Assembly: GCF_023558375.1 (NCBI RefSeq)
Contig: NZ_CP083761.1
Span: 4,171,001-4,235,000 of the forward strand
Reading direction: 5' to 3'
Origin: Chroococcidiopsis sp. CCMEE 29
Lineage (GTDB): Bacteria; Cyanobacteriota; Cyanobacteriia; Cyanobacteriales; Chroococcidiopsidaceae
Length of the DNA: 64,000 nucleotides
Part shown: piece after piece, positions 37,864 through 47,370 of the stretch
Position numbering within the stretch: the first letter of the stretch is position 1
Layout of the letters: each line of letters starts with the position of its first letter
Position numbers and translations under genes: made by a program
The notes under the pieces: generated by a model
The model's input: only the letters and a program-made list of their open reading frames with translations
The model's database searches: none
What the model was told of the DNA's origin: nothing

Positions 37864-39169
37864 CTTAGTGGTGCAGAAAACTCAGTTGAGACTCAAGATG
37901 AGAAAGTAGTAACCCGAGAGAATTCAATTCGGCAATCTAACTGGTCACGTTTGCGTTTAGAAGCACAGGCAGCAGGTGGGTTGCAGCGTGGTAACGCCTC
38001 CAAGCTAGGCAACGGCTGCCCTTGATAGCACAACCGTTGAAGTTCCCGTAAACCGAGTTGGAGAAAACTTAAACCGCGTTGAGTGTGCCAATCGAGCCAT
38101 TCCCGTTGCCCCAAGCGCACGAGCAGCATCCCCAGCACTAGAGCGATTAAGGAGGCAGTGTCGAGCAGCATAAACAAACAGGTGAGTGCCTGGGCATGGC
38201 GCAGGTGAGAACGCAAGACCTCAAAGGCAGCAGACTTGTAATCCTTAAAATGGGGTTCAATCCCGCCAAAGCGTTTGCCGTAGAGCGCAAAGGTCTGCAA
38301 CGAGGCAGGTTGATCGCTCAGTACTGCCCATGCCTCCTTAGCGGTTGGCACCTTTGCCGTAGCCAGGTGGCAAGCAATATGGCCTAACACGGTGACATTC
38401 TGGAATAAATAGGCTTGCTCCGAGGGTGGCAAGAGTTGTTCCACGCTCCAGGTGATGCCCGTCGATAACGTTACTTGCAGATCGCACTTCACCCGAATCA
38501 CCCAAGACCAATTGTTTCTTTGCAACCAACGAATTAATTCGCCATGTTCAAACCCTCGGTCTGCCAGTAAGGTGACGGTGCTGTTTGGTGGCAATACAGC
38601 GAGTACGGTTTCCAACACGGATTGATACTGCTCAAAACCAACCGTGGCACTGCTATGCTCCAACACGACTTGGGACAAGCTAATCGAGCGTCCTCCCCAA
38701 ATCAGACACACTTCGACCAGACAGAACTGGTCCCATAGGACGCTGGTGTCCAGGGTTAATTCGAGAGCCTCCCCAGCAAAGGCCTGGAGAAATTGCTTCA
38801 GCAAGGCAGCACGCGAACGTTTGAGCACAGATGTGCTCGTTGTGGACAAAATAAGTTAATCGCTCCATATGACTGCGGGCTTTGCACTCCCGGTGACTCA
38901 AATAGGGGAGCCATCGACTCAGACAGGCACTCTCAGATTGCAAGACCGCGGCAACCACCTCTGCAAACCCTTGTAGATGGCGTTGGTCTTTTGGTTTTAT
39001 CCATTGACGCAATTGTTCTAGTAGTTGACGATACAGGTGGGGTGTTGGCATAGGACTGCTTTGAGTTGGGGAACTTAAGCGTCTCATGGAATGCCCCCTT
39101 CAAGCTACCCCTGTCTCATTTGAGACTCCAGCTATAGTAGGACTTTCAAGACTTTTCTGCACCACTAAG
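37864..39169 (-). mobile_element. IS4-type insertion sequence with complete ends
   Basis: The element spans about 1306 bases. Its ends are inverted repeats of 20 bases: CTTAGTGGTGCAGAAAACTC (37864-37883) and the complement of CTTAGTGGTGCAGAAAAGTC (39150-39169), with one mismatch. It is flanked by a perfect direct repeat GTTTTTAAG (37855-37863 and 39170-39178), a 9-base target duplication as made by the IS10/IS50 branch of IS4-like elements. The transposase frame inside is broken by one shift. Confidence 0.93.
37893..39087 (-). pseudogene. DDE transposase of the IS4-type element, frameshifted
   Basis: The N-terminal part (ATG 39087, reading RRLSSPTQSSPMPTPHLYRQ to LTYFVHNEHI) and the C-terminal part (through LKQFLQAFAGEALELTLDTS to the stop at 37893) are in different frames. 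They join if one base is skipped at about 38830-38860. The catalytic residues are present in the second frame: Asp in LTLDTSVLWD, Asp in TLLADRGFEHGE, and Glu in RFGGIEPHFKDYK. Apart from the shift the protein looks complete at about 390 residues. Confidence 0.85.
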
Positions 39170-39178
39170 GTTTTTAAG
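39170..39178 (+). repeat. Right copy of 9-base target-site duplication
   Basis: GTTTTTAAG directly follows the right inverted repeat of the IS4-type element and is identical to the left copy at 37855-37863. Confidence 0.92.
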
Positions 39179-39410
39179 ACAAATAAATTTCATCTTAGTT
39201 TTGGTGTGGGTGTTGAAGGCAACACGGAAACTTCTGACATCAGCAAGCGTCAGCTCAAGCTAAAGCCTGGAATATAGATTAATTCTCAAGGTGAACACAT
39301 AACAGGGAAAGCGAAGTCAAAAATGGTCGCACATTTGGGTATTATAAAAAAGCTGTCTGCAAAAGCTGGCAGCTCCCCTCAGCTTCTCATACCGCTTGGA
39401 GATACCCGTT

Positions 39411-39527
39411 ATGGTGACACTCAAGATTGTTGTTTATGTTGTTGTAGCCTTTTTCGTTAGTCTATTTGTCTTCGGCTTTTTGTCAAACGATCCAGTCCGT
39501 AACCCCGGTCGCCGGGATCTTGAATAA
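39411..39527 (+). CDS. psbI: Photosystem II reaction centre protein I
   Basis: This 38-residue single-helix subunit lies at the periphery of the photosystem II reaction centre next to CP43 and D1. It reads [20 protein letters not shown], then [18 protein letters not shown], a near-complete match to the PsbI pattern (MxTLKIxVY...FVSLFxFGFLSxDPxRNPGR). The intact IS4-type element ends 240 bases upstream and could affect its promoter region. The next gene follows by 135 bases but belongs to envelope biology. Confidence 0.97.
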   Translation: MVTLKIVVYVVVAFFVSLFVFGFLSNDPVRNPGRRDLE

Positions 39528-39662
39528 GCAGCAACGGCACCAGACCTCAGATGGAAGGAGGAAGACAAAATTTAATTATGAGTCTTCTTGCTTCCATAAG
39601 CAGTGGCTTTCAGTGTGGTCGCGGTGATGCTCCGGGCTGCTGGTTTGCTTACTCTGTGAAAT

Positions 39663-42344
39663 ATGACTCACTCAGTCCCGCCGCCTGAACCGCTTCCTAT
39701 TGTCCAGATTTTGCCACCTGAGGCTATTCGCTCAGCCTCAATTATTGCTTCTGTACCTGTGGCTGATACTCAATCGTTAACTACTCCTACACCGTCACCC
39801 ACACTCGCCGAATCATCTGCGCCTGAAACTTCTCCCTTCAGTGCAGCTAAGAGTGCTGCAGTTTTAGGACCGCCTATTTCAGTTGGTTATCCAATAAAAT
39901 CGGCTGAAACACCGAATTCTTCTAGTAGCGTTGCTGAAGCCGTTGCCGCACCATTCAGTTCAGCGACTGAACTGAATAATCCTGGGCAAAGTCCTAGCGA
40001 AGCGATCGCCACGCCTCAAGCACTGAGTGTTTCACCGCAAAAAAGTAGCCAAACAACTCCCTACCCAAGAAAATCACAACCTATACCGCCTTTTCAACCG
40101 TCTGCCTCTGTTGAAGTCAATAAACTGTTGGCAAGCAAAGAATCATTGCCAGTACAAGCGGGGTCGGTAGGAAAGGGCAATCGCCCAAGCTTGAACGATA
40201 CCTCAGCGTCACCCACTCCTAATCCAGTAAAATTTGGTTTCCAAGCACCCGTGGAAACCCAATCAACACCATCGCCCGCTCCCAGCAATAATTCAGAGCA
40301 GCCAGTAGAACTTGACTTTCAAGCACCAGTTGAAACTCAACCAACGACATCGCCTATCCCGGCTGAGCAGATACAGCCAATAGTGCCGCCTGTACCTGTA
40401 CCGACACCAACACAGCCTACACCCCAGCCACAAACTCAACCATCTGAACCCAGTCCCTCCCCCACCACTGCGCCAGCAGGCAGAAGAATTGTTGAAGTCA
40501 CTTCAGACCGCCAGGAGTACGACGAGCAGCGCCAGATTGTCACAGCAGAGGGCAATGTGATCGTGAGGTTTGATGGAGCGGTGCTGGATGCCGATCGCCT
40601 GCAAGTGAATTTACCGAATTTGATTGCAGTCGGAGAGGGAAATGTAGCCTTAACACGCGGGCAGCAAGTACTACGAGGCGAGCGGTTTACCTATAACTTT
40701 GTCCAGGATCTGGGGAATATCCAGAATGGCAGTGGCGAAATTTTCATCCCCACAGCGAGTGCTGATTTCGCTGGCACTTTACCCACTGATGTCACTGCTG
40801 GCGGGGTACCGCAGCGACCACCCAGCGATCGCATGACTGCCGAGCAACCGCTACAACAAGTCACCAGCCCTGGTGGTATTGCCGTTACAGTAGGGGGTGG
40901 GAGGGGTGTCGGTAATCTTCCTCTACCGCAACAAGGCGGTGTCGTTAGGCGGTTACGCTTTGAGGCTGAGCAAATTGAATTTTATCCCGAGGGCTGGCAA
41001 GCTAGGGATGTTCGGATCACCAATGACCCATTTTCACCGCCAGAACTGGAGTTAAGGGCAGATAGAGTAACTTCGACCCGGGAAACGCCCTTTCGGGAGC
41101 GGATTAGAACAACCCGTCAACGTTTAGTGTTTGACCGAGGATTTTCCTTGCCGATTCCCCGAAATCAGGCTGTAATCGACCAAAACCGGCGCGATGTCAG
41201 TCCTGGAATTGCTCAATTTGGCTATGATGGTGGTGACCGTGGCGGACTATTTGTTGAGCGTGGCTTCACACCCATTGATACCAACTCAGTGCAGCTGAGC
41301 CTAAGACCCCAGTTTTTCGCTCAAAAAGCTGTGCAAGAAAGTGGTGGTAACATCTTCGACCCATCGCTGTTTGGTTTGAGAGCAAACCTCAATGCCACTC
41401 TGGGAGCAAGGACTTCGGTGACAGGGGTTGGAGTGTTCACCAGTCTAGATCCGAATGAAATTGAAGACAATCTGCGGGCAAGTTTGCGGTTCCGGCAGAT
41501 TGTAGGCACCAATCTACCTCATACGCTTAACCTAGAGTATAGCTACCGCGATCGCTTGTATAACGGTACCCTTGGCTTTCAAACCGTCCAGAGTAGTCTC
41601 GGTGGTGTCATAAGCTCGCCTATTATTCCCTTGGGCGACGGGTTTAATCTAAGTTATCAAGCGGGTGCTCAATACATCAGCGCTGACACCGATCGCCCAG
41701 ACTTACTGGAACCAGTGCGAGAAAATAATCGTGTCTCCCTCAGCCGCGTTCAAGGCAGTGCTGCTCTTAGTCGTGGCTTTTTGCTGTGGCAAGGCAAAGG
41801 TTTACCTGCTACTGCTACAGAAGGATTAAGATACACACCAGCCCCGGTTGTTCCCTACTTGTCAGCCTATGCTGGAGTTACCGGAACTAGCAGTTTTTAC
41901 GGTAGTGGTGATAACCAAACACTTCTAATTGGAACCATTGGGCTACAAGGGCAGTTTGGTAATTTTTCCCGCTCTTTTTTGGACTATACCGGCTTTAATA
42001 TCAGCTACTCCCAAGGCATTCGCAGCGGTTTATCACCTTTTTTGTTTGATCGCGCTGCCGATACGAAAATTCTGTCAGTTGGGTTAACCCAGCAAATCTA
42101 CGGTCCGTTTCGTCTTGGGATACAAACTGCTATCAACTTGGATACAGGCGAAAGCCTCAGTACCGACTACACTCTAGAATACAGCCGCCGCACCTACGGC
42201 ATTATCCTGCGCTACAACCCAGTGCAGGAATTAGGTTCAATCGGTCTGCGGATCAGTGATTTTAACTGGTTTGGCGGTACCGATCCATTTTCTGGAGGTG
42301 AGGTTCGACCTGTAGTCGGTGGAGTCCGACGACTCAATGAATAA
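39663..42344 (+). CDS. DUF3769 protein, LptD-like outer-membrane LPS assembly factor
   Basis: This 893-residue protein has a long Pro/Ser/Thr-rich N-terminal region (about 1-275), an OstA/LptA-like domain (RRIVEVTSDRQEYDEQRQIV, TAEGNVIVRFDGAVLDADRL, GEGNVALTRGQQVLRGERFT), and a C-terminal part rich in alternating strands ending in an outer-membrane barrel-like segment (SLGGVISSPIIPLGDGFNLS, TYGIILRYNPVQELGSIGLR). DUF3769 proteins are regarded as the cyanobacterial counterpart of LptD. No typical signal peptide precedes the Pro-rich part, as often seen in this family's annotation, so the start is uncertain. It would complete the Lpt route whose LptA/B/F genes lie at 1.2-3.8 kb. Confidence 0.85.
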   Translation: MTHSVPPPEPLPIVQILPPEAIRSASIIASVPVADTQSLTTPTPSPTLAESSAPETSPFSAAKSAAVLGPPISVGYPIKSAETPNSSSSVAEAVAAPFSSATELNNPGQSPSEAIATPQALSVSPQKSSQTTPYPRKSQPIPPFQPSASVEVNKLLASKESLPVQAGSVGKGNRPSLNDTSASPTPNPVKFGFQAPVETQSTPSPAPSNNSEQPVELDFQAPVETQPTTSPIPAEQIQPIVPPVPVPTPTQPTPQPQTQPSEPSPSPTTAPAGRRIVEVTSDRQEYDEQRQIVTAEGNVIVRFDGAVLDADRLQVNLPNLIAVGEGNVALTRGQQVLRGERFTYNFVQDLGNIQNGSGEIFIPTASADFAGTLPTDVTAGGVPQRPPSDRMTAEQPLQQVTSPGGIAVTVGGGRGVGNLPLPQQGGVVRRLRFEAEQIEFYPEGWQARDVRITNDPFSPPELELRADRVTSTRETPFRERIRTTRQRLVFDRGFSLPIPRNQAVIDQNRRDVSPGIAQFGYDGGDRGGLFVERGFTPIDTNSVQLSLRPQFFAQKAVQESGGNIFDPSLFGLRANLNATLGARTSVTGVGVFTSLDPNEIEDNLRASLRFRQIVGTNLPHTLNLEYSYRDRLYNGTLGFQTVQSSLGGVISSPIIPLGDGFNLSYQAGAQYISADTDRPDLLEPVRENNRVSLSRVQGSAALSRGFLLWQGKGLPATATEGLRYTPAPVVPYLSAYAGVTGTSSFYGSGDNQTLLIGTIGLQGQFGNFSRSFLDYTGFNISYSQGIRSGLSPFLFDRAADTKILSVGLTQQIYGPFRLGIQTAINLDTGESLSTDYTLEYSRRTYGIILRYNPVQELGSIGLRISDFNWFGGTDPFSGGEVRPVVGGVRRLNE

Positions 42345-42428
42345 AGTTGTACTTAACTCAAAACTTAGTACGGGTGGGTTTAGCCAGAATTTCAGTGAAG
42401 ATGTAGAGAGATTTAACAAAACCCGCCC

Positions 42429-43931
42429 CTACTTAAAACTATTTTTAACCCAGCGCCAAACTTTGATCGAGAACCGTTCCAACCAGAGCATCGCTCGATC
42501 AAGCAATGCCAATAACTGTTCTAATGGGTGCCTCACATAACCCATATTAGTGGCGTTGGTTTCAATCCAATCTGGTGCTGGCTCAAGCTGAGTGCTTTGA
42601 GTATCAGGTTGAGCGGAGATTTCACTAGCACTACTTACTTTATTAATGGTTTGGGACTTTGATAACTTTGGCTGATCCGGAGTTGAAGGTTCACCTGATT
42701 CAGCCGAGTCACCAAATAAATCGCTGAGCGTCAGCCAGGGATCATGAGGGCTAGGGGGAGACCAAGTTGAGGATAATTTAGCAGCAGAACGGCGATGGGG
42801 TAGTGGCTTGCCTTGTGGTTTCGAGCCAGTTGGTAGGTGCAGTGTGGTCTGTTTTAGATGTTTCCTACTGCGTCCAAAAAAGTAATCAACTGCTGCCCAA
42901 ATCAAGGCTTGAATCCTTAGTGTACGAGTTTCGGCATCAGGAGTAATTGCAGGTGATTTACTGCTCGATAAGGACGTGCTTAACTGAGTTTGTAATCGCT
43001 GAACTAGTTCCCAGCTGCGTTTGCCCAGAGTGCTAGGGAAGCTCAACGAAGTTTTTGCCACTGACACAGGTGCTAGATGGTTGGACTCTACCTCGGCAAT
43101 GGTGCGATCTAAAAATGCCAGCACTTGGTGACGGGGAAGTTCTTCTGTCTCTCTCCCTCCTGTATTCTGTCCCTTGAACAGCCGTTTTAGCCCAGTGTTG
43201 CGTTGCTGTTCAACTGAGTGAGCTAGCCGCTGGTAACGCCAGTATTTTGCTACTTCTCCAATAATTCGCTCTTGTAATCTTTGCTGCTGCTGGGGAGTTA
43301 AAATGTCCAGAATTTCATTTTGTGCTGTGACTAATACTAGAGTGCGGCTCGATTGCTGGGTGGCTATTCCTCGAATTACAGGACGATTACGACTGAGTGA
43401 GGAGTGAGGGGCGAGGGGTGAGGGGTGAGGGGTGAGAGGTGAGTGCTCCCTCTGCTTTCTTGTATCTCTCTCTGTCTCTACTAATGCGCTTGTATGGCTA
43501 TTCGGAAAGAGTTTGAATCGCAAAGACGCCAAGAACGCCAAGAAATTTAAAGGTTCTTTAGCTGGCGATAGTGTTGAACTGGCTTCCTCTGTAAGTGAAA
43601 GGTCTTCCTCAAGGAATGGCAGAGTATTGACTAAGAGTAACGTTGTTTGAATGGGCGTGTCAGCGGTTGGGGAAGTTTGGTATTGGGAATCGATATGATT
43701 CTCTGGCAATTGGGGTGAGTCTTGTTGTACAGCTCGATGCAGCTGTTTCGCAGCTGAGCGAGTTGACTGAAACAACAGATAGAGCGGATATAGTAATGCA
43801 GTCGCTACCCCGCTAGTAGTGAATTGGAGATGCCGAAAGGTGCGATCGCACTGTTCTGTAAACCGGCGAGATTGCTGGTGAACAAAATTAAAGAGTTTAC
43901 TTTGATAACGACCCGAGGAAGCCGAAGGCAT
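42429..43931 (-). CDS. Large hypothetical protein with repeat-derived insert
   Basis: I do not recognise this 500-residue, basic, Ser/Gln-rich protein. The N-terminal 60 residues (RYQSKLFNFVHQQSRRFTEQ, then one hydrophobic stretch GVATALLYPLYLLF) and a middle region with TLVLVTAQNEILDILTPQQQ look ordered; the C-terminal part ends LWLERFSIKVWRWVKNSF. About residues 126-180 are translated from two intergenic-type repeats in frame (see separate features). The protein ends within about 100 bases of the convergent DUF3769 gene. Confidence 0.68.
   Translation of the reverse strand: MPSASSGRYQSKLFNFVHQQSRRFTEQCDRTFRHLQFTTSGVATALLYPLYLLFQSTRSAAKQLHRAVQQDSPQLPENHIDSQYQTSPTADTPIQTTLLLVNTLPFLEEDLSLTEEASSTLSPAKEPLNFLAFLASLRFKLFPNSHTSALVETERDTRKQREHSPLTPHPSPLAPHSSLSRNRPVIRGIATQQSSRTLVLVTAQNEILDILTPQQQQRLQERIIGEVAKYWRYQRLAHSVEQQRNTGLKRLFKGQNTGGRETEELPRHQVLAFLDRTIAEVESNHLAPVSVAKTSLSFPSTLGKRSWELVQRLQTQLSTSLSSSKSPAITPDAETRTLRIQALIWAAVDYFFGRSRKHLKQTTLHLPTGSKPQGKPLPHRRSAAKLSSTWSPPSPHDPWLTLSDLFGDSAESGEPSTPDQPKLSKSQTINKVSSASEISAQPDTQSTQLEPAPDWIETNATNMGYVRHPLEQLLALLDRAMLWLERFSIKVWRWVKNSFK
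43394..43444. repeat. GGGGTGA heptamer repeat inside the 500-residue ORF
   Basis: Some seven units related to GGGGTGA/GGAGTGA lie in frame and are translated as Pro/His/Ser-rich residues (SPLTPHPSPLAPHSSLS). Confidence 0.85.
43514..43554. repeat. CGCAAAGACGCCAAG repeat inside the 500-residue ORF
   Basis: The segment with CGCAAAGACGCCAAGAACGC resembles the arm of the hairpin repeat at 28937. It is translated on the minus strand as FLAFLASLRFKLF, hydrophobic residues that do not resemble the rest of the protein. Confidence 0.75.
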
Positions 43932-43934
43932 AGA

Positions 43935-43969
43935 CGAAGTATGAAGTATGAAGTATGAAGTATGAAGTG
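43935..43969. repeat. GAAGTAT heptamer tandem repeat
   Basis: Five tandem units of GAAGTAT (the last diverged) lie just upstream of the start of the 500-residue ORF on the minus strand, in what should be its leader. Confidence 0.88.
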
Positions 43970-44047
43970 TAAAACGTTAGTCTGAGTGTTTTAATCCTTC
44001 AGCCTTTAGCCTTCATCCTTCATAGATGCCCTGATTTTATCGAAAAT

Positions 44048-47000
44048 ATGACCTCCTCAATCCCCCAGTCTGATAGCAAATTCATCTCAGAAGCGATCGC
44101 CCGGTTGCGCTTTTGTACTCAAGTTAGTGTTCAAACCAGTTGGCAGTGCTGGGAAGATGTTGACCTTGCCACGGCGGAGGCAAATGCTTGGAGTGTCCCT
44201 GCCAATATCTTGACAAAGCCTAACTGGACAGTGCGAGAGCTGAATGCCAAAGGACATGTTGCTTGGTCTGGTGGGCGACGCGTGCTGTGGTTGGCTCAAA
44301 GATTGATTGTTCCCCAAGATTTACAGGGGTATCCTCTAGAAGGCTTATCTTTGCGGTTAGCACTGACTTGGTGGGCAGAAGCCGCTCAAATTTATGTCAA
44401 TGATCGGCTGGTACAAGAAGGAGATTTATTTGATTGCTCAACCAGGGTACTGCTGAGTCCAACGGTTACACCCGGAGAAGAAATCACTGTTGTTTTGCGG
44501 TTGGTGAGTCCGGCTCACGATCAGGGGGCATTGGTGCGATCGCTCTGTATTTATGAATCAACCAGTGACGATCAGCTCGAACCTGGGTTTATCGCTGATG
44601 AATTAGCTGTGTTGCAGTGCGATCTAGAAACCTTTGCTCCAGAAAAATTAACTACCCTGGCGGCAGCGGTGGCAGAGATTGATTGGTCTGCCCTACCAGA
44701 CCGACAAAAGTTTGAGCGATCGCTCCTCCAAGTCCGGTCTTCACTCCAATTCCTCAGTGATGGACTCAGACAACGGCAGATTTATCTGCTAGGTCATGCT
44801 CACTTAGATCTAGCATGGCTATGGCCTGTGGATGAAACTTGGCAAGTTGCTCAAAGCACATTCGAATCTGTTCTCAAGCTTCAGCAAGAGTTTCCGTTGA
44901 CGTTTTGTCATTCTACCCCGGCGCTCTATGCCTGGATTGAGCAGCATCGCCCTGACTTATTTGCCGCTATCCAACAGCAGGTAAAAACTGGATGCTGGGA
45001 AGTTGTCGGCGGCTTATGGGTGGAACCAGAGCTTAACCTGATCAATGGCGAATCGATTGTCCGCCAGCTGTTGTATGGACAGCGCTACGTTCTAGAGAAA
45101 TTCGGCTCTATTTCGACCGTCGCCTGGCTACCGGACAGTTTTGGCTTTTGCGCTACTCTACCGCAGTTTCTCAAGCAAGGAGGAATTGAATATTTCGTCA
45201 CCCAAAAAATGCGCTGGAACGACACCACCAAATTTCCTTATCAGGCTTTTTGGTGGCGATCGCCCGATGGCACTGAGCTATTTAGTCTGATGTCTGCCCC
45301 GATTGGTGAAGGCATTGATCCAATCAAAATGGCATCCCATGCTTGTGAATGGGAAACTCAAACCAGTCTGCCAATAACCCTCTGGCTCCCCGGTGTTGGC
45401 GACCACGGCGGTGGTCCCACCCGCGATATGCTGGAAGTTGCTAAACGCTGGCAAAAATCCCCCTTCTTCCCCCACCTAGAATTCACCACCGCTCAAAGCT
45501 ATTTGCAGCAGATTAGGGGTCAGGGGTCAGGGGTTAGGGGTCAGGGAAATGCTCTATCTCCCCCTGCTCCCCCTGCCTCCCCTACTCTCCCTACCTGGGA
45601 AGATGAACTCTATCTAGAGTTCCATCGCGGCTGCTACACCACTCATGCAGAGCAAAAGCGGTGGAATCGCCGTTGTGAAGGATTGTTATATCAGGCAGAA
45701 CTCTTTGCGAGTTTGGCAACATTGAGTGCTGGGGTTAATTATCCCAAGGCTGAGTTGGAAGCTGCTTGGAAGCAAGTTTTATTTAACCAGTTTCACGACA
45801 TTTTACCCGGTTCATCTATTCCGCCAGTTTATGTAGAGGCAAATTCCTCTTGGCAAGAGGTGGAACATGTTGGAGGGGAGATATTGCAGCAGTCTTTAAG
45901 AGCGATCGCCTCTCAAATTAACTTCCCGACACCCCCGCATCCTGAAGCACAGCCAATTGTAGTCTTCAATCCTCTCAGCTGGAAGCGATCGGAAGTAGTT
46001 GCTATTTCCTTGCCAATACTTGGGCAACAATTAACTATCTATAACTCAGAAGGTAACCACCAGCTACCTTCCCAGCTAAGTAATGCCTCAACCTTACTTT
46101 TTCTCGCTACCGATATCCCCGCTATTGGTTACAGCATTTTTTGGGCAGTTTGTCAAGATCAAGCGATGCCTAATAAAGGCAATAGTACAAGCAATTTTAC
46201 AAAGAGTATACCATCAGATGATTCTTACTCTGACGAAAAAAAATTAACAGAAGATTGGAGTTTAGAAAATGAATTACTGCGGGTGATTGTCGATCGTAAA
46301 ACTGGTGAGTTGTATAGTATTTTTGACAAAATTCACCAGCGGGAAGTTTTGAGTGGTCCTGGTAATCAGCTGCAAGCTTTTCAAGATAGCGGTCAATACT
46401 GGGATGCTTGGAACATTGACCCCAACTATGACCAACATCCTTTGCCTCCAACGAAGTTGAAATCTATTCAATGGTTAGAACGCGGCTCAATTCAAACTTG
46501 CCTGCGCGTTGTGCGACAGCTGGGTCAATCTGAATTTTGCCAGGACTACATCCTGCAAGCTGGATCGCCAATTCTCAAGATTGCTACTACGGTTGACTGG
46601 CAAGAGCGTCATGTAGTGGTAAAAGCTGCTTTTCCTTTAAATGTGAAGGCAGATTATGCCACTTATGAAATTCCCTGTGGCGTTATTAAGCGACCAACCG
46701 AACCTAAAACTGCAGCCGAAAAGGCAAAGTGGGAAGTCCCTGCCCTGCACTGGGCAGACTTGAGTGCAGATAGTTATGGCGTGAGTTTGCTGAATGATTG
46801 CAAATACGGTTACGATAGTCAGCCAAATCAATTGCGCCTCACTTTGTTACGCAGTCCTAGTTGGCCCGATCCAGAGGCAGATCGAGGTAGACATGAATTC
46901 ACCTACGCCCTGTATCCTCACGGTGGTAGTTGGCAATCAGCCCAGACAGTTCGACGCGGCTATGAGCTAAATCTACCACTACAAGTGATGTTGCTTCCTT

Positions 47001-47317
47001 CAGCTTCTATCCCCACATCAGGTCAGCTGTCAGCTGTTGGTAGCTTACTAGATTTGTCAGCTAGTAATTTAATTTTGATGGCGTTTAAACAATCAGAAGA
47101 TGACCCGCAACAGTGGATTTTACGATGCCATGAATGCCAGGGAGAATCAACTCAGTTGTCTTTGCAGAGTGATTTAGAGTTGAGCGTAGCACACCCCGTT
47201 GATCTTCTAGAGCAACCAATCAATTCAGCTGAAACTCTAACGTATACACAAACATTCAGCATTTCTGCTTGGCAAATTGCCACGTTTAAAGTGGTGTCTA
47301 CTTTGAAAAATGCATAG
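44048..47317 (+). CDS. Alpha-mannosidase, glycoside hydrolase family 38
   Basis: This 1089-residue GH38 alpha-mannosidase hydrolyses terminal alpha-mannosyl linkages. Zinc ligands lie in H250-A-H252-L-D254 (HAHLDLAWLWPVDETW), the nucleophile is D363 in WLPDSFGF, and a further metal-site histidine lies in LFNQFHDILPG. The N-terminal beta domain, catalytic barrel, helical middle and C-terminal beta-sandwich are all present; no signal peptide is seen, so it should be cytosolic. Residues about 489-516 ([20 protein letters not shown] and following) come from an in-frame repeat insertion between strand TTAQSYLQQ and WEDELYLEFHRG. Confidence 0.95.
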   Translation: MTSSIPQSDSKFISEAIARLRFCTQVSVQTSWQCWEDVDLATAEANAWSVPANILTKPNWTVRELNAKGHVAWSGGRRVLWLAQRLIVPQDLQGYPLEGLSLRLALTWWAEAAQIYVNDRLVQEGDLFDCSTRVLLSPTVTPGEEITVVLRLVSPAHDQGALVRSLCIYESTSDDQLEPGFIADELAVLQCDLETFAPEKLTTLAAAVAEIDWSALPDRQKFERSLLQVRSSLQFLSDGLRQRQIYLLGHAHLDLAWLWPVDETWQVAQSTFESVLKLQQEFPLTFCHSTPALYAWIEQHRPDLFAAIQQQVKTGCWEVVGGLWVEPELNLINGESIVRQLLYGQRYVLEKFGSISTVAWLPDSFGFCATLPQFLKQGGIEYFVTQKMRWNDTTKFPYQAFWWRSPDGTELFSLMSAPIGEGIDPIKMASHACEWETQTSLPITLWLPGVGDHGGGPTRDMLEVAKRWQKSPFFPHLEFTTAQSYLQQIRGQGSGVRGQGNALSPPAPPASPTLPTWEDELYLEFHRGCYTTHAEQKRWNRRCEGLLYQAELFASLATLSAGVNYPKAELEAAWKQVLFNQFHDILPGSSIPPVYVEANSSWQEVEHVGGEILQQSLRAIASQINFPTPPHPEAQPIVVFNPLSWKRSEVVAISLPILGQQLTIYNSEGNHQLPSQLSNASTLLFLATDIPAIGYSIFWAVCQDQAMPNKGNSTSNFTKSIPSDDSYSDEKKLTEDWSLENELLRVIVDRKTGELYSIFDKIHQREVLSGPGNQLQAFQDSGQYWDAWNIDPNYDQHPLPPTKLKSIQWLERGSIQTCLRVVRQLGQSEFCQDYILQAGSPILKIATTVDWQERHVVVKAAFPLNVKADYATYEIPCGVIKRPTEPKTAAEKAKWEVPALHWADLSADSYGVSLLNDCKYGYDSQPNQLRLTLLRSPSWPDPEADRGRHEFTYALYPHGGSWQSAQTVRRGYELNLPLQVMLLPSASIPTSGQLSAVGSLLDLSASNLILMAFKQSEDDPQQWILRCHECQGESTQLSLQSDLELSVAHPVDLLEQPINSAETLTYTQTFSISAWQIATFKVVSTLKNA
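45512..45597. repeat. Composite repeat inserted in frame in the alpha-mannosidase gene
   Basis: GGGGTCA/GGGGTTA heptamers (45515-45546) are followed by CCCCCTGCT nonamers (about 45560-45583) and variants. The insert keeps the frame. Read on the minus strand it has the order nonamer then CCCCTAA/CCCCTGA heptamers, as in the intergenic copies. Confidence 0.88.
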
Positions 47318-47370
47318 CCTGCGTAGGCAGGCTTTGTCTGTATCGCTGCAACTTCAGTTGTCAGGCGGAT

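Noticed and set aside
38680-39087. Programmed frameshift in the IS4-type transposase
   Set aside because: The change needed is a forward skip of one base, no clear slippery heptamer or stimulatory structure is visible, and elements of this family usually encode the transposase in one frame. A simple mutation is more likely.
39086-39277. 63-residue frame running out of the right end of the IS element (ending QLKLKPGI)
   Set aside because: It starts inside the element; without the insertion the frame has a stop shortly upstream (37834-37836). I cannot show that it is the rest of an interrupted gene.
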